Virus record (IMG/VR): IMGVR_UViG_3300033984_000379
Location: 1-64,000 of that record
Direction: 5' to 3' (one strand)
DNA: 64,000 nucleotides
Source: a virus
In this document: in pieces, positions 33,901 to 43,673 of the stretch
How the letters are laid out: each line of letters starts with the position of its first letter
Position numbering within the stretch: the first letter of the stretch is position 1
Notes under the pieces: generated by a model
The model's database searches: none
What the model was told of the DNA's origin: nothing
What the model saw: only the letters and a program-made list of their open reading frames with translations
Position numbers and translations under genes: made by a program

Positions 33901-35959
33901 AGGTAAGAATGGTTCAGGTCAAGAAGTAGATTGTTCAAAAAATCAATTAAGTGGTTCTGGTAAAGTAAAAGATTCTATCGCTGATAAATTTTCAGTAACG
34001 GCGATGGCTTGTAGACGAGTTGTTATTAAATCTATAGTGGTTGTACCGACTGTAGTTACACCATTACCAACACCAATACCAAATGTTATTACCGACCCTG
34101 TTGTCGCGACAATTACACCACCAACTCCAGACCCGTTGAGTGCTAGAAAAAAAGGGATTAGTAAGAAAATTATAAGAACCTTATTGACAGAATGTAATTA
34201 TTTTGATGTTATTAAAGATAAAGACCCGATGGTTTATGATTCAATTAGGGAAAAAGTTAAATATTTTAACCCTGCGTTTCACTCTATGACACCTGAAGGT
34301 TTAAATAGTCGTTTAACATTTTTAAATCAATGTGTTAGACCTGGTGAAACCATACCGGTTATAGATTCCGATGGTAAACCAAAACATAATGACGCATTAA
34401 ATACATCATTTGGTTCAGCACCGGTATTAATATTAAGAATTGGTGATTTTTTCAATACTAAAATAATACCAAACAATGTATCATTTACTTATGACCCATT
34501 AGTTTTAGATATGAACCCTGAAGGTATTGGAGTACAACCTATGATTGCTAATGTTACTTTAACTTTTGATATTATTGGAGGAATGGGATTGGCAAAACCT
34601 GTAGAAGAGTTACAGAACGCTTTATCGTTTAATTATTATGGTAATACTGAAATATATGATGAAAGAGCTACAGCGACTGAAGATGTGTCTAAATTAGATG
34701 CTAAATTCGCTGCGGAATTTTATGAAACTCCCCCAACTCCAAAAATTGAAAATAAAATTACTAATGACGCCGGTAGTACTATTGGTACTATAATAACAAC
34801 TATACCTGTTACTAACGGACAAACCGGTGAAATCTCGTATCTCACTATTATGGATAAATTATTGAATAGTTCTAAAGAATATTATACCAATATTCCAAAT
34901 CAAATGGAATCAAGTATAAAGGCTTATAATTATGGTATTTGGCAATTAGTTACTCAAGATAGAAATTATACTAAAGGTGTGTTAGGTGATGTTAATGGTA
35001 GTGATAAAATAAGTGATGTTCTTATTTATGGAAAACCTAAAGAGGATGTTGAAACAAAAATAAATTCGTTATTTACCGAATTTATTAAAGATGTTGAAAA
35101 ACCTAAAGATAGTAATAATAATTTCATTATCAAAAATTTAGCAAAATATAAAGATTTAACAGAATCCGATATTAATAATGTAATTCTTAATTTCGTTAAA
35201 TATATACAAGATTTTAAGAATGATTTTAGTCCTGGTATCTTTAATATTACAAATACTATTGTGGAACAAGAACAAAATATGAATATTATTTTTAATAAAC
35301 TTAATTTCATTACTAGTAAGTCAGATGGTAAAATAATAGATAATCAAAATAGAATATATAATATCGCTGGAACAACTGAGGTAAGTCCTCAAAGTACAAA
35401 TGTTGTTGATACATATGCTGAATTATGGGCTGATTATAGTGAAGTTGGTAAAAAATTAATTGAGTTTAATTCTATAATGGTAGATAATAAAGTTATTACT
35501 GATAAATATACTGAACCGGGAGGTTTTACACCTGAAACTAATGTGTTATCTTTAATTGAAGATAGACGAATGTTTATGGTCATGGCTAGAGTGTTTGAGG
35601 ATAAAAATAAATTGAAGGACTTTCAAGATAAAATCATTTCAGGCGAGGTGTTAAAAGTTAAAAAATTATCGTTTTTAAAACGAAAATTTAATAGTATATG
35701 TGATGACTTTAGAGATATTGTTAAGGACGAATTAAAGGCTGAAGAAAAGTTAATTGTTGGTGTAAAAAAACTTGATAGATATAAAAAATTCTTAGATAAA
35801 TCAACTTATGTTAAAGGTAAAATGAGAAAGTTTACTTATACTACAGTTCCTGATGATACTAAAATTGCTTTACAGACGAAAATGTTAACAGAATTATACT
35901 CAACTAAAAATAGTAATGATGATAAAACAACCTTTAATGGTAAGGTTCAATTTAATTAA
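30983..35959 (+). CDS. Giant baseplate protein with an OmpA-like domain
   Basis: 1658 residues. SSTANWNSTSFLGRPEP and YKDTKRSGSLSWKIIVDS (about 670-700) resemble the tube-initiator domain of gp54/gp48-like baseplate proteins, and a late NVSFTYDPLVLDMNPEGIGV (about 1165-1190) with a following QPMIANVTLTFDIIGG is shared with phage hub proteins. Between them, about 800-1015, GVGYYFDND, VTINLIGSASSSANPDYNIN and LSKRRIDSVTKF form an OmpA-like peptidoglycan-binding domain. It probably links tube and baseplate and may grip the cell wall. It follows the tape measure gene. Confidence 0.65.
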   Translation: MSNSFLSFTSSSSFRNSLMAKNLAPYNVQGVYSPQVSNLTYETILGDSQVIDSPNNLIAEDPYVKILYPLNEYGPTGGYNPNILFNGPLLPVTPNQGPYAPTQSDVLTGNDVYLNKDRFSPYINNIFTPDGGYRNIFDVVTNSFTYHYASLYGTNFVASSYSPISILLSNDPTGSNGLLSQDSYIARIGALRLNELFKDRINNEIFKNTVGRVNLNALQDPFEISLLLTGQQPLIYKNWKITVPENPIFSVADFATRLAGAYWPVSLIPGDYFEDNTLNGQTKQTSAALNVVNQLTGGFLGPILNKRRNPSEIFLSNTGNGQRSALFANIDYNKYQPSYNKTFGGLLGIGQALVNLAINLINPSNGTLVGGYYVGSRNAEPSVITSPANQVPVDSFGKQLQTPVYGPSELGILYEGNEGKLNFGLGGKNNTENTSGGLVWTSPKYKSNAGFHATPGGGSGSMDGGFNDISATYTRDESTNVDFKEGSILDQTQRLINSADNVSGINRLKHVGNAMNQVSKVFHDGYKEITKGSKVVSYTKNTTGEEKGIEYCRVFTKDNPYLTYNDLQKSDGITTTGRQFTNSVLDNTYNLNIAPLRGEGSTNIQKNSENKLVAKKYMFSIENLAWRTSSRPGFRVEDLPVCEQGPNGGRVMWFPPYGLTFSDSSTANWNSTSFLGRPEPMFTYKDTKRSGSLSWKIIVDSPSVMNLIVEEQLKGKNKEKIDSILDSFFAGCAKYDIYDLAQKFNQIPMNQLYDFQEALSDPKITKEQYEAIFKEIPTGGDANTNQTQAKDATITKLEDGYIGVGYYFDNDIPDPNSRATTSSVSFETTYAAYTSANNIETYQKTSEGAFNSGLSYCKTNPGYCENQTKVTEFFDNIVKDNYEKLSKEFITDLFNVLKEKKGKVTINLIGSASSSANPDYNINLSKRRIDSVTKFMKDVKVGDDSLTQFFDDKTLIISDKPMGEGAEVNVKPLGKNGSGQEVDCSKNQLSGSGKVKDSIADKFSVTAMACRRVVIKSIVVVPTVVTPLPTPIPNVITDPVVATITPPTPDPLSARKKGISKKIIRTLLTECNYFDVIKDKDPMVYDSIREKVKYFNPAFHSMTPEGLNSRLTFLNQCVRPGETIPVIDSDGKPKHNDALNTSFGSAPVLILRIGDFFNTKIIPNNVSFTYDPLVLDMNPEGIGVQPMIANVTLTFDIIGGMGLAKPVEELQNALSFNYYGNTEIYDERATATEDVSKLDAKFAAEFYETPPTPKIENKITNDAGSTIGTIITTIPVTNGQTGEISYLTIMDKLLNSSKEYYTNIPNQMESSIKAYNYGIWQLVTQDRNYTKGVLGDVNGSDKISDVLIYGKPKEDVETKINSLFTEFIKDVEKPKDSNNNFIIKNLAKYKDLTESDINNVILNFVKYIQDFKNDFSPGIFNITNTIVEQEQNMNIIFNKLNFITSKSDGKIIDNQNRIYNIAGTTEVSPQSTNVVDTYAELWADYSEVGKKLIEFNSIMVDNKVITDKYTEPGGFTPETNVLSLIEDRRMFMVMARVFEDKNKLKDFQDKIISGEVLKVKKLSFLKRKFNSICDDFRDIVKDELKAEEKLIVGVKKLDRYKKFLDKSTYVKGKMRKFTYTTVPDDTKIALQTKMLTELYSTKNSNDDKTTFNGKVQFN

Positions 35960-35961
35960 AC

Positions 35962-36288
35962 ATGGGTAAAAAACAATATTATAACAGATATAACGATTTT
36001 ATTATTGACGGGAAACAAACTGTTTTTCCGTATGTGTCAATTCCAGGTAAAAGTTCGGATAAAAAGTATATTTATCGTGTTGGTCAGTCAAGATTAGATA
36101 AAATATCACAACAATATTATGGTTCACCATTTTTTGGGTGGTTAATATTACAAAGTAATCCTATTTACGGTGGTGAAGAATGGACTATTCCAGATGGGAG
36201 TGTTTTGACAGTTCCATTTCCTTTAGTTGCGTCAATACAAGATTACAATAATGAGTTAGATAATTATTTTTATTATTATGGTAGGTAG
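35962..36288 (+). CDS. Baseplate wedge protein (gp53-like, LysM-like)
   Basis: 108 residues. YRVGQSRLDKISQQYYGSPF then WLILQSNPIYGGEEWTIPDG and LTVPFP follow the gp53/LysM-like pattern ('D-x-I-A-x-x-x-Y-G' ... 'N-x-x' ... 'IPxGxxLxVP'). In T4, gp53 joins neighbouring wedges around the hub. The gene is 2 bases after the previous stop and overlaps the next start by 11 bases, so it is tightly coupled to two giant baseplate genes. Confidence 0.7.
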   Translation: MGKKQYYNRYNDFIIDGKQTVFPYVSIPGKSSDKKYIYRVGQSRLDKISQQYYGSPFFGWLILQSNPIYGGEEWTIPDGSVLTVPFPLVASIQDYNNELDNYFYYYGR

Positions 36289-39200
36289 TTCGGAAAATAT
36301 ATTAGTTGAGTTTGATTACAATAATATTACAATTATTGACCCTAATAAAGTTATTGATAGTGATGGAAAAGTAAAAGAACGAAATGTTAAGATGGAGGAT
36401 TTAGTAATGTATGCTAATTTAGAATGTAAATTAGTACCAAGAACTAAATTAATTTATGGTATTTCAAATAACAATGATGTACAAAACATTTCTATTGCTA
36501 ATATTAACTTCTTAAATCAAGGTGGTAAAACTTTATTAGATAATTCATATACTGATGAGTTAACCGGTAAAGGTGTTTTGCAAGGATTAGGTGTCAATCA
36601 AGTAAAACAAGATAAGATAAGTACATCTGATAAACCAGATGATTATTTTATAAAACAAACTTTAATGTCTAATGGTAAGGTTGGTGCTGTTGATAATGGG
36701 TTATTAGGTATTACATCAATAAATATTAATCAAGGGATGGATTTCCTACCTTCAATTTCGGTGACTTTAGAAGATATTAAAGGGCGAGCGATGTTTGAAG
36801 CGGGTGACAATTCACCTTATGCGGCATTTTTCAATTTACCATATCCTATGTTTACATTAACAATTAAAGGTTATTATGGTAAAGCTGTTAAATTATCTTT
36901 AATGTTACAAACATTTACATCTAGATATGATAATGTTAATGGTAATTTTAAAATTGACTTAAAGTTTTATACCTATAAATATACAATGTTAAGTGAGGTA
37001 ACTATGGCAGCATTATTAGCCACACCTCATATGTATCAATCTAGGTTAAAAATAAGTACTAAAACAACAACTGGAGCTGTTAACCCAACAGAACCTACAA
37101 AGGATGTTGTGGTTGAACGAGGATTTCAAAAGATAAAAGAAGTTTATAGTGAGTATAAATCAAAAGGTTTAATACCTGACGATTTTCCTGAAATTACTTT
37201 AGTTCAATTAAGAAATAATATTGAAAATTTTATTAAAAACATATTAGATTCATTTACTAAACAAAATTTAGACCCGTTAAGTTATATTGAAGAATATCAA
37301 GAGTCATTACGTAAATATGGTGGTGAGGTTTTTTTATATGGTGGGACAGATTCGTGGTTTGGAGAATATATGGACCAAGAAAATTTTTTTATAAAAAAGG
37401 ATGGTTCTAAATTATATACTTTTAAAACAGAGTTTCAAACAGGTCAAAAAAATACTGACGCTATTAGTAAACTAAATGGTATTATTAAGAAATATAATGA
37501 ATTATTAAAAAATGATAAAACATTAGGTGAAAATGGTAGTTATACTATTGATGGTAAAGTAATATCATCTAAAGTAAGTTTTGATATTGCCTATGGAACT
37601 TTTACTAAAGATATTAGAGAAGTTGATATAAATTTACTTGAAACTTATTTATTAAGGACAAAAACAAAAAGTGTTACTGAAGATAGTGTTGAATTTAAAG
37701 CGTTTGTTCTTAAATTACAGACTGATAATTATTTAAATAATATCAGGATTAGAGATGCGATGGGAAATAAACAAACTGGTTTTCAGTGGTTTGCTTTTGA
37801 AGGTAAAGATAATTTTGAGGGTGTATTAAATAAAATTTCTAAAGTCGCTGGTGATTTTACAGAACAAATACAAAATGAATTAACCAAAGCTTTATCTACT
37901 TTATTACAGAGTAAAGCTAATGGTATTGGGTTTGTCCCAACAATTAGAAATGTTCTTGCTGTTGTTTTTGCAAGTGGTGAGGGGTTTTTAAGATTGATGG
38001 ATGATGTTCACACACAAGCTTGGGAATTAAGAAATAATGACACTAGAAAAAATGTTATTTTTGACACAACAATAGCTAACGCTTCACAAGATAATTTAAC
38101 ATCGGGTGATGTTAAAAATCAACCTGTATTCCCTTGGCCACAAATGATTGTTGGTACTAGTGGTGAAGATGGGTCTGAAAAATATACAATTACTTATCCT
38201 GGTGATAAGGAAGTTATAAATAAAACTAAAGCTTATTTATCACATATTTGGCCTGAAGTTGAATTCCTTGAAGAATTTGTCCGTGGTTATACTGAAAGAG
38301 ATAGTGACCCTACACCTTCAACACCTAAAAATAATGAATTAAATGATATTCAAAGAGTTTCATTTACCCCTATTGAATTTCCGGTTGACAATTCTGTTTA
38401 TGGTAATAAAGAGGAAGTTAAATTTTTTTATGAAATATTTGAAAGAATGTTTATGACCTCTAATTATTCTGGTTTAATTAGAAGTAGTGAGGACACAACA
38501 GATACGGATGTTATTACGAGTATTATTGCAGAAGGGGAAAACATTAATTTAACAAAAAGTTTATCAGATGAAAATCCGTTTTTGATTAAAAAATTAAAGG
38601 AATTTAATTTAAGTTCAGGTAATTTTGAGGTTTTATTAAGACATATCTCAAATGATGGGACTGGGAATAGTTGGCAAAATTTTATAAGAGGTATTTTTAA
38701 CACATCATATATTAAAAATAAAGTAAATAATTCAAGTTTTACTTTTATAGATAAAAATGTGTTTACAAATAGTAATGTTACTCAACCCTTAATATCTTTA
38801 GCTTCTGAAGATAAGATGGTTAATTTTATTTCTGAAAAAACAACGACTAATTCATATAATTTTACAGATTTATACCCTTTTACTGATTTACAGTGGGATA
38901 AAAGTAATTTATCTAATGGGTCGTCTATTGGTAGTGTTGAACAAACATTCAATACCACTAATGTATTAGTTTATAATACTAATGTAAAAACAATTAGTAA
39001 TTTTAAACAAATAACGGATACTGATGTAAAAAGACCTATAACTAACTTTTTATTTAAAGATGTTAAAACACCTCAATATACTGAAGACATATATAATGGT
39101 GTTGTTAATAATATTAATAATTTAAATAGTTTCTATTCAAGTAGATATTACAATACTCAATTACCGACAGAAGGTAATTTAAGATATTTTAATTACAGTG

Positions 39201-42200
39201 GTGGTGTGTCGGCAAATCAGACAGTATCTATCCTTAATACACCATATTTTATTAATTCAATACAACAGGGTGTTAATAATTATTTATTAGATGTTGAGTA
39301 TCCTTATAAGTCAGCGGCTTATTTATTCATTAATAGTTTACCTTTAGCTACTTTAAGAGAAAAATATAAAACATATGAAAATGAATCATCAAATGATTTA
39401 GATTATATTTTCGCAACATTAAAGAAATTTGGTGCAATACATAAATTACCTTACGCTTGGGTATTAAAGATTGGTTCAATATGGCATAGATATAAAACAT
39501 ATGTTAATACTAATGTTGATATTATTGATACTTCTTGGTCAGGTTTTAGTTATACTAAAAACTTTTCACCTATAGCTAATTCTCCGGAGACAAATTATTC
39601 GTTAAATTTCAATAATGGGTTTTATGATATTGTTTTAGAGAAAAACACTACATTAGGTACTGAAGTTTCAACAGTTATTAATACAGGATTTTATCCTAAA
39701 TTAATAAATGATTTTAATATTTTTTATCAAGGGTTTGAAGTTTATACTGGTTATACTAATTCTGACATTCAGAATGGATTCAATTCTGGGGTTACATTAA
39801 ATTATGTACCATCAGCAATTATTGATTCAAAAGAAGGGTTTGATAGTAAAAATAAAGGTAGAGATTTAAGAATTGTACCTTGGTCTGTTTTTGTTAATAC
39901 TAGAGATGGTATTTCATCATTTATTATGCCATCACAAGGGTCGTTAATTAATCAAACTAAAAACGAATGTTTCACTAATGAAGGTAAGTTAGAGTTTGAA
40001 GTTACTGGTAATACCGCAATGTATAACGGTTCGGTTCGTTTATTTTGGTCAGCGCCTAATTATGGTTACTTTGATGTTAATAAGGTTGTTAAACCATTAC
40101 CGCATCAATATATGAAAAATGTTTCACCAACATCATATTCTGTATTTGGATTTTCAGTTTCAACACAAGAAAATTATTCAATTAATGGTCAAAGTAGTGG
40201 ATACACTTCTATGAATGAGATTTTTTCTGTATTTGAAAAAGATATATTAGATAAGTTTGAAACGGAATTTTTAGATTTTTCTAAATCAATATATGATTAT
40301 CAAAGTACGGACATTTCAAATACTGATAGTAATTCCGAAAAATCATTTAAGAATTTTCAGATGTTGATGAGAGATTTAATGAAAGTCCCTAAAAGTAAAG
40401 GTATTGACGGTAAAGAAATCATTACTGATATGCAAAAACAACAGATAACGAGTCTTAGTAATGGGTTGAATCAATTTTTAAATTATGATGTAGTTTTCAA
40501 ATATGGTAATCCTGCTAATTTTGATAAAAGGTTATTCTATAGTTTTTCAAGTCCTAAAATTACTAACCCATATACTTGGGATAAGTATTCAATAACAACA
40601 CCAAATACTTTACCAACTAGTGGTGGAAGTGTTACTTTATTACAATCTAAAACTAATTCTCCTGATGTTTGGAAAACTTTGGAAACTTATGTTGGGTTTT
40701 CAGATGTTAGTGGTCTTACTTATAGTAATAACGGTTCTTGTATTACTGATTTTTTTGTTGATTGTAATGTAGCGTTTAATACTGAAAATATAATTAATTT
40801 AGCACCAATTATTAAAATATATGCGACTCAAAAATTAAAAGATAAAACTTTAAATTATTCTAAATTTATAAAATTAATGGATAATTATATTTTATCGGTT
40901 AAGAACTTCCAAGATAAAACCTTTAATAATTTAATGATTAGATTACGACAATCATTACCTGATGTTGGTAATGCTTCTAAACCTAATTTTGAAACTGTTT
41001 TAGAAGGTACTCAAACTAAAGTTGAATTATGGGAATCGTTTAAAGCTATTAATGATAAATGGATTTCCGGTGGAGATTTTAAAACTAAAACATTATTTGA
41101 GGATGTGTTATTATTGGATAGAGCTAGTAGAAATGTAGGTAACGAGATTTTAATTGATGTTTATAAATTAAAGGACTTATTGACAAATATACCTGAAAAA
41201 GTGAGTATGTTAAGTTTTGTTCAGACTATATTGGTTGAGAATAATTTTGTTGTTATGAATTTACCATCCTATGTTAATTTTTATGGTGTTCAAGACGCGG
41301 TAAAAAATCCAATACCAAAAGCTGAAGGGACTTTAGATTTTGCAAATACAATGTTTGGTGCGTTTATGAATGTTGATTATAGAGAATCTTCGGCTAAATT
41401 AGTTTGTTTTTACGCAAGTAAACCAAGTGAACATGTTGAAATGAAAAACAATGTTGATTATAGATTCAAAAATGATGCGTTTGACTTAAGAAAAAATGAC
41501 AATCCATTAGTTGAGAATCAAATGGGTAAAAATGATTGGGATAAGTCAAATAAAGTTGTTGGGTTTAATGTTGACATTGGTCCTCAAAATCAATCTATAT
41601 TCTATGGTTTCCAAGTTGACCAAAACCCTGGTTTAGCCACAGCAGAATCTTTAGAAGTTTTAAATCAAATGGCTAATTTATACGGCAATCGTGGAGGTGC
41701 AAGTCAAAATGTGTCATTATATAATTTATATAAAAACAGAAGTTATACTTGTACAGTTTCTATGATGGGTAATGCTATGATACAACCGACAATGTATTTC
41801 AATTTAAGACATGTCCCTATGTTTAGTGGCCCTTATTTAATTCAAAAAGTTACTCACGCTATAAATCCAGGTAGTTTTGAAACCATTATAACGGGTATAA
41901 GACAACCAACAGCGTCATTACCTAAAATAAATGATTATATTCAATCATTAAAAACTAACTTATTGAAAACTATTATTGATAAAAATAAACAAGATAGAAA
42001 AAATAAAGAGGAGTCTATTAAATCAAATAGTAAAGGTGATGTTATAAAACAAAAAGCGGATACATATAATGATGCTATGAATAAGGGTGGAAATACTTCA
42101 GCTTCAGTTGCTAATTGTTATCCAGCTAATACTGGGGGAACTCAAAATATTGGGTATAGTGAATATGTTGTTGTTACAGCACCTAAAAGTACTAAAGAAA

Positions 42201-42655
42201 GTTTTAAAACAATTGCTGATTTAATTAGTTCTAAAACTTCAGATAAAAAATTACGATACATTATTTTCACTACATTACATTTGGCTTCTGGAACTTTACA
42301 ACAATTTGAAAGTAATGAAAACAATTTTGCGGGTATTAAACTAAATGAATATTGGGGTGATGGAAGTAATAGTTATTTAAAAGGAAACCAATATTATTGT
42401 TCTGCGGGTAATCAACCATTCGCATTATTTAATACACCTACAGACAATATTAATTTTTTAATTAGTAGATGGTCAAAAAGAGTTGGTAATATTAAAAGTA
42501 TTACTAAAGAAGAATTAACTAAATTTTGGATTATAAATGAGGATGCAACTCAAAAACTTCCTAATGTTTATTCTACTATGGATAAGACACAATTAACTAA
42601 TATTGAAAATGAAGTACAAAAAGCTATTGATGTTGCATACACTTTTTTCAGATAA
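36278..42655 (+). CDS. Giant baseplate hub protein with a C-terminal cell-wall hydrolase-like domain
   Basis: 2125 residues, one of the largest genes here. An N-terminal beta-rich region (SPYAAFFNLPYPMFTLTIKG, LQTFTSRYDNVNGNF) and a late SYTCTVSMMGNAMIQPTMYF with QKVTHAINPGSFET at about 1830-1875 match phage hub proteins of the gp27/gpD family. After a charged linker (about 1900-1940), the last 140 residues contain FESNENNFAGI, then an EYWGDG, a Cys, and a LFNTPTDNINFLISRW segment, resembling lysozyme/glucosaminidase-type hydrolases. It would combine hub and the gp5-type lysozyme in one chain. The N-terminal two thirds are unassigned. Confidence 0.6.
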   Translation: MVGSSENILVEFDYNNITIIDPNKVIDSDGKVKERNVKMEDLVMYANLECKLVPRTKLIYGISNNNDVQNISIANINFLNQGGKTLLDNSYTDELTGKGVLQGLGVNQVKQDKISTSDKPDDYFIKQTLMSNGKVGAVDNGLLGITSININQGMDFLPSISVTLEDIKGRAMFEAGDNSPYAAFFNLPYPMFTLTIKGYYGKAVKLSLMLQTFTSRYDNVNGNFKIDLKFYTYKYTMLSEVTMAALLATPHMYQSRLKISTKTTTGAVNPTEPTKDVVVERGFQKIKEVYSEYKSKGLIPDDFPEITLVQLRNNIENFIKNILDSFTKQNLDPLSYIEEYQESLRKYGGEVFLYGGTDSWFGEYMDQENFFIKKDGSKLYTFKTEFQTGQKNTDAISKLNGIIKKYNELLKNDKTLGENGSYTIDGKVISSKVSFDIAYGTFTKDIREVDINLLETYLLRTKTKSVTEDSVEFKAFVLKLQTDNYLNNIRIRDAMGNKQTGFQWFAFEGKDNFEGVLNKISKVAGDFTEQIQNELTKALSTLLQSKANGIGFVPTIRNVLAVVFASGEGFLRLMDDVHTQAWELRNNDTRKNVIFDTTIANASQDNLTSGDVKNQPVFPWPQMIVGTSGEDGSEKYTITYPGDKEVINKTKAYLSHIWPEVEFLEEFVRGYTERDSDPTPSTPKNNELNDIQRVSFTPIEFPVDNSVYGNKEEVKFFYEIFERMFMTSNYSGLIRSSEDTTDTDVITSIIAEGENINLTKSLSDENPFLIKKLKEFNLSSGNFEVLLRHISNDGTGNSWQNFIRGIFNTSYIKNKVNNSSFTFIDKNVFTNSNVTQPLISLASEDKMVNFISEKTTTNSYNFTDLYPFTDLQWDKSNLSNGSSIGSVEQTFNTTNVLVYNTNVKTISNFKQITDTDVKRPITNFLFKDVKTPQYTEDIYNGVVNNINNLNSFYSSRYYNTQLPTEGNLRYFNYSGGVSANQTVSILNTPYFINSIQQGVNNYLLDVEYPYKSAAYLFINSLPLATLREKYKTYENESSNDLDYIFATLKKFGAIHKLPYAWVLKIGSIWHRYKTYVNTNVDIIDTSWSGFSYTKNFSPIANSPETNYSLNFNNGFYDIVLEKNTTLGTEVSTVINTGFYPKLINDFNIFYQGFEVYTGYTNSDIQNGFNSGVTLNYVPSAIIDSKEGFDSKNKGRDLRIVPWSVFVNTRDGISSFIMPSQGSLINQTKNECFTNEGKLEFEVTGNTAMYNGSVRLFWSAPNYGYFDVNKVVKPLPHQYMKNVSPTSYSVFGFSVSTQENYSINGQSSGYTSMNEIFSVFEKDILDKFETEFLDFSKSIYDYQSTDISNTDSNSEKSFKNFQMLMRDLMKVPKSKGIDGKEIITDMQKQQITSLSNGLNQFLNYDVVFKYGNPANFDKRLFYSFSSPKITNPYTWDKYSITTPNTLPTSGGSVTLLQSKTNSPDVWKTLETYVGFSDVSGLTYSNNGSCITDFFVDCNVAFNTENIINLAPIIKIYATQKLKDKTLNYSKFIKLMDNYILSVKNFQDKTFNNLMIRLRQSLPDVGNASKPNFETVLEGTQTKVELWESFKAINDKWISGGDFKTKTLFEDVLLLDRASRNVGNEILIDVYKLKDLLTNIPEKVSMLSFVQTILVENNFVVMNLPSYVNFYGVQDAVKNPIPKAEGTLDFANTMFGAFMNVDYRESSAKLVCFYASKPSEHVEMKNNVDYRFKNDAFDLRKNDNPLVENQMGKNDWDKSNKVVGFNVDIGPQNQSIFYGFQVDQNPGLATAESLEVLNQMANLYGNRGGASQNVSLYNLYKNRSYTCTVSMMGNAMIQPTMYFNLRHVPMFSGPYLIQKVTHAINPGSFETIITGIRQPTASLPKINDYIQSLKTNLLKTIIDKNKQDRKNKEESIKSNSKGDVIKQKADTYNDAMNKGGNTSASVANCYPANTGGTQNIGYSEYVVVTAPKSTKESFKTIADLISSKTSDKKLRYIIFTTLHLASGTLQQFESNENNFAGIKLNEYWGDGSNSYLKGNQYYCSAGNQPFALFNTPTDNINFLISRWSKRVGNIKSITKEELTKFWIINEDATQKLPNVYSTMDKTQLTNIENEVQKAIDVAYTFFR

Positions 42656-42659
42656 CGCA

Positions 42660-42667
42660 TATTTATA
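42660..42667 (+). promoter_or_regulatory. TATTTATA promoter-like motif
   Basis: TATTTATA followed by TATAAAA, 15 bases before the ATG at 42683. Confidence 0.5.
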
Positions 42668-42682
42668 TATAAAACACACATT

Positions 42683-42907
42683 ATGAGTACAAAATTAATA
42701 TTAGATAATTATTTAGGTAAAAATACCAGACATTCAGAAAAAGATTTGGGTAATGGTTCTAAACAGGTATGTGATTTAGACACAGGAGATTGTTATACTA
42801 TCAGAATGAAAGATGGTTTAATTGAAAGAGTTGATAACACTTTAAATACAAATAAAAAAATCCAAGTTGAAACTTTAACTGGTGTAAAACAATTATTAAA
42901 CGGATAA
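42683..42907 (+). CDS. Hypothetical protein
   Basis: 74 residues, no family recognised. A basic, Asn-rich beta-type protein with one Cys pair (CDLDTGDC). It is 3 bases before the next gene, so they are probably translated together. It may be a small virion or head protein by context. Confidence 0.5.
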   Translation: MSTKLILDNYLGKNTRHSEKDLGNGSKQVCDLDTGDCYTIRMKDGLIERVDNTLNTNKKIQVETLTGVKQLLNG

Positions 42908-42910
42908 ATT

Positions 42911-43576
42911 ATGAAAAAAATTGACGAAAAGATATTAGAAGAAATTGCTAGATATAATTCAATTAATTCTTATATTACAGAACAGGAAACGGCTTTACCC
43001 CCAGTTCCAGGTGAAGAAGAATTAGCTTTACCACCGGCTCCGGGTATGGAAGGTGTTCCACCTGTTGACCCTAATTTAGCTCCTGCGGCACCTGCGGCTC
43101 CTGAAACGGCTGCTGTTGATGTTGCGACTGACCCAGATGTAGAAAAAGTTGAAGGTGATGGGACTGAAGAAGGTACAACAGAAGAAATGGACATTACTGA
43201 TTTAGTTAAGTCTCAAAAAAATATTGAGAGTAAACAGGAAGAGTTCTTTAATACTTTGTTTAATCATTTGAATGATTTAGATAGTAAATTAGGTGAAATG
43301 GATAACATTGTTAATACATTGAATAATTTAGAAGCTAAAATTGAAAAACTTAGACCTAAAACTGCTGAAGAAAAATTAGAATTAAGAAGTTTAGATTCTG
43401 GTCCATATACGACTAAGTTATCTGATTTCTTTAATGACAAACAAGATGATTTTGAGAAAACTGGTAAAGAGTATGTTTTAACGACAGATGAGGTTCAAGA
43501 TTATTCACCAACTGAGATAAAAAAAACTTTTAGAAACTTTGGAGATGAGACTAACTCATTTACAAACATAAGATAA
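42911..43576 (+). CDS. Acidic Pro/Ala-rich coiled-coil protein, possible head core protein
   Basis: 221 residues. A basic N-terminal helix containing I-T-E/Q at 22-24 (and I-D-E, I-L-E earlier) is followed by a Pro/Ala/Glu-rich low-complexity stretch (about 27-85) and a long heptad-type helix (NIESKQEEFFNTLFNHLNDL then LEAKIEKL). Acidic, helical proteins with prohead-protease sites are typical of scaffold or internal core proteins. That role is inferred. A terminator follows 4 bases after the stop. Confidence 0.5.
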   Translation: MKKIDEKILEEIARYNSINSYITEQETALPPVPGEEELALPPAPGMEGVPPVDPNLAPAAPAAPETAAVDVATDPDVEKVEGDGTEEGTTEEMDITDLVKSQKNIESKQEEFFNTLFNHLNDLDSKLGEMDNIVNTLNNLEAKIEKLRPKTAEEKLELRSLDSGPYTTKLSDFFNDKQDDFEKTGKEYVLTTDEVQDYSPTEIKKTFRNFGDETNSFTNIR

Positions 43577-43580
43577 ATAT

Positions 43581-43606
43581 AACGACCTTCGGGTCGTTTT
43601 TTTTTT
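43581..43606 (+). terminator. Intrinsic terminator with a UUCG tetraloop
   Basis: AACGACC (43581-43587) and GGTCGTT (43592-43598) pair around TTCG, followed by ten T residues. It ends the baseplate transcription unit before the replication genes. Confidence 0.9.
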
Positions 43607-43615
43607 ACATATAAT

Positions 43616-43644
43616 TTGACTAACTAGATTTCTTCGCTTATACT
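43616..43644 (+). promoter_or_regulatory. TTGACT-N17-TATACT promoter of the ssDNA-binding protein gene
   Basis: TTGACT at 43616-43621 and TATACT at 43639-43644 with a 17-base spacer. It lies directly after a terminator and 30 bases before the gp32-like ATG. It is of the same class as the DNA polymerase promoter, and unlike the TATTTATA motif of late genes. Confidence 0.65.
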
Positions 43645-43673
43645 TATCTAAACAATTAAAACTTATATAATTT

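Noticed and set aside
32530-35310. Several 60-110-codon frames inside the 1658-residue gene, both strands
   Set aside because: They lack start signals and any recognisable protein features and overlap a continuous long gene.
42970-43194. Minus-strand 74-codon frame
   Set aside because: It is a Ser/Ala/Pro-rich shadow of the low-complexity region of the acidic coiled-coil gene.
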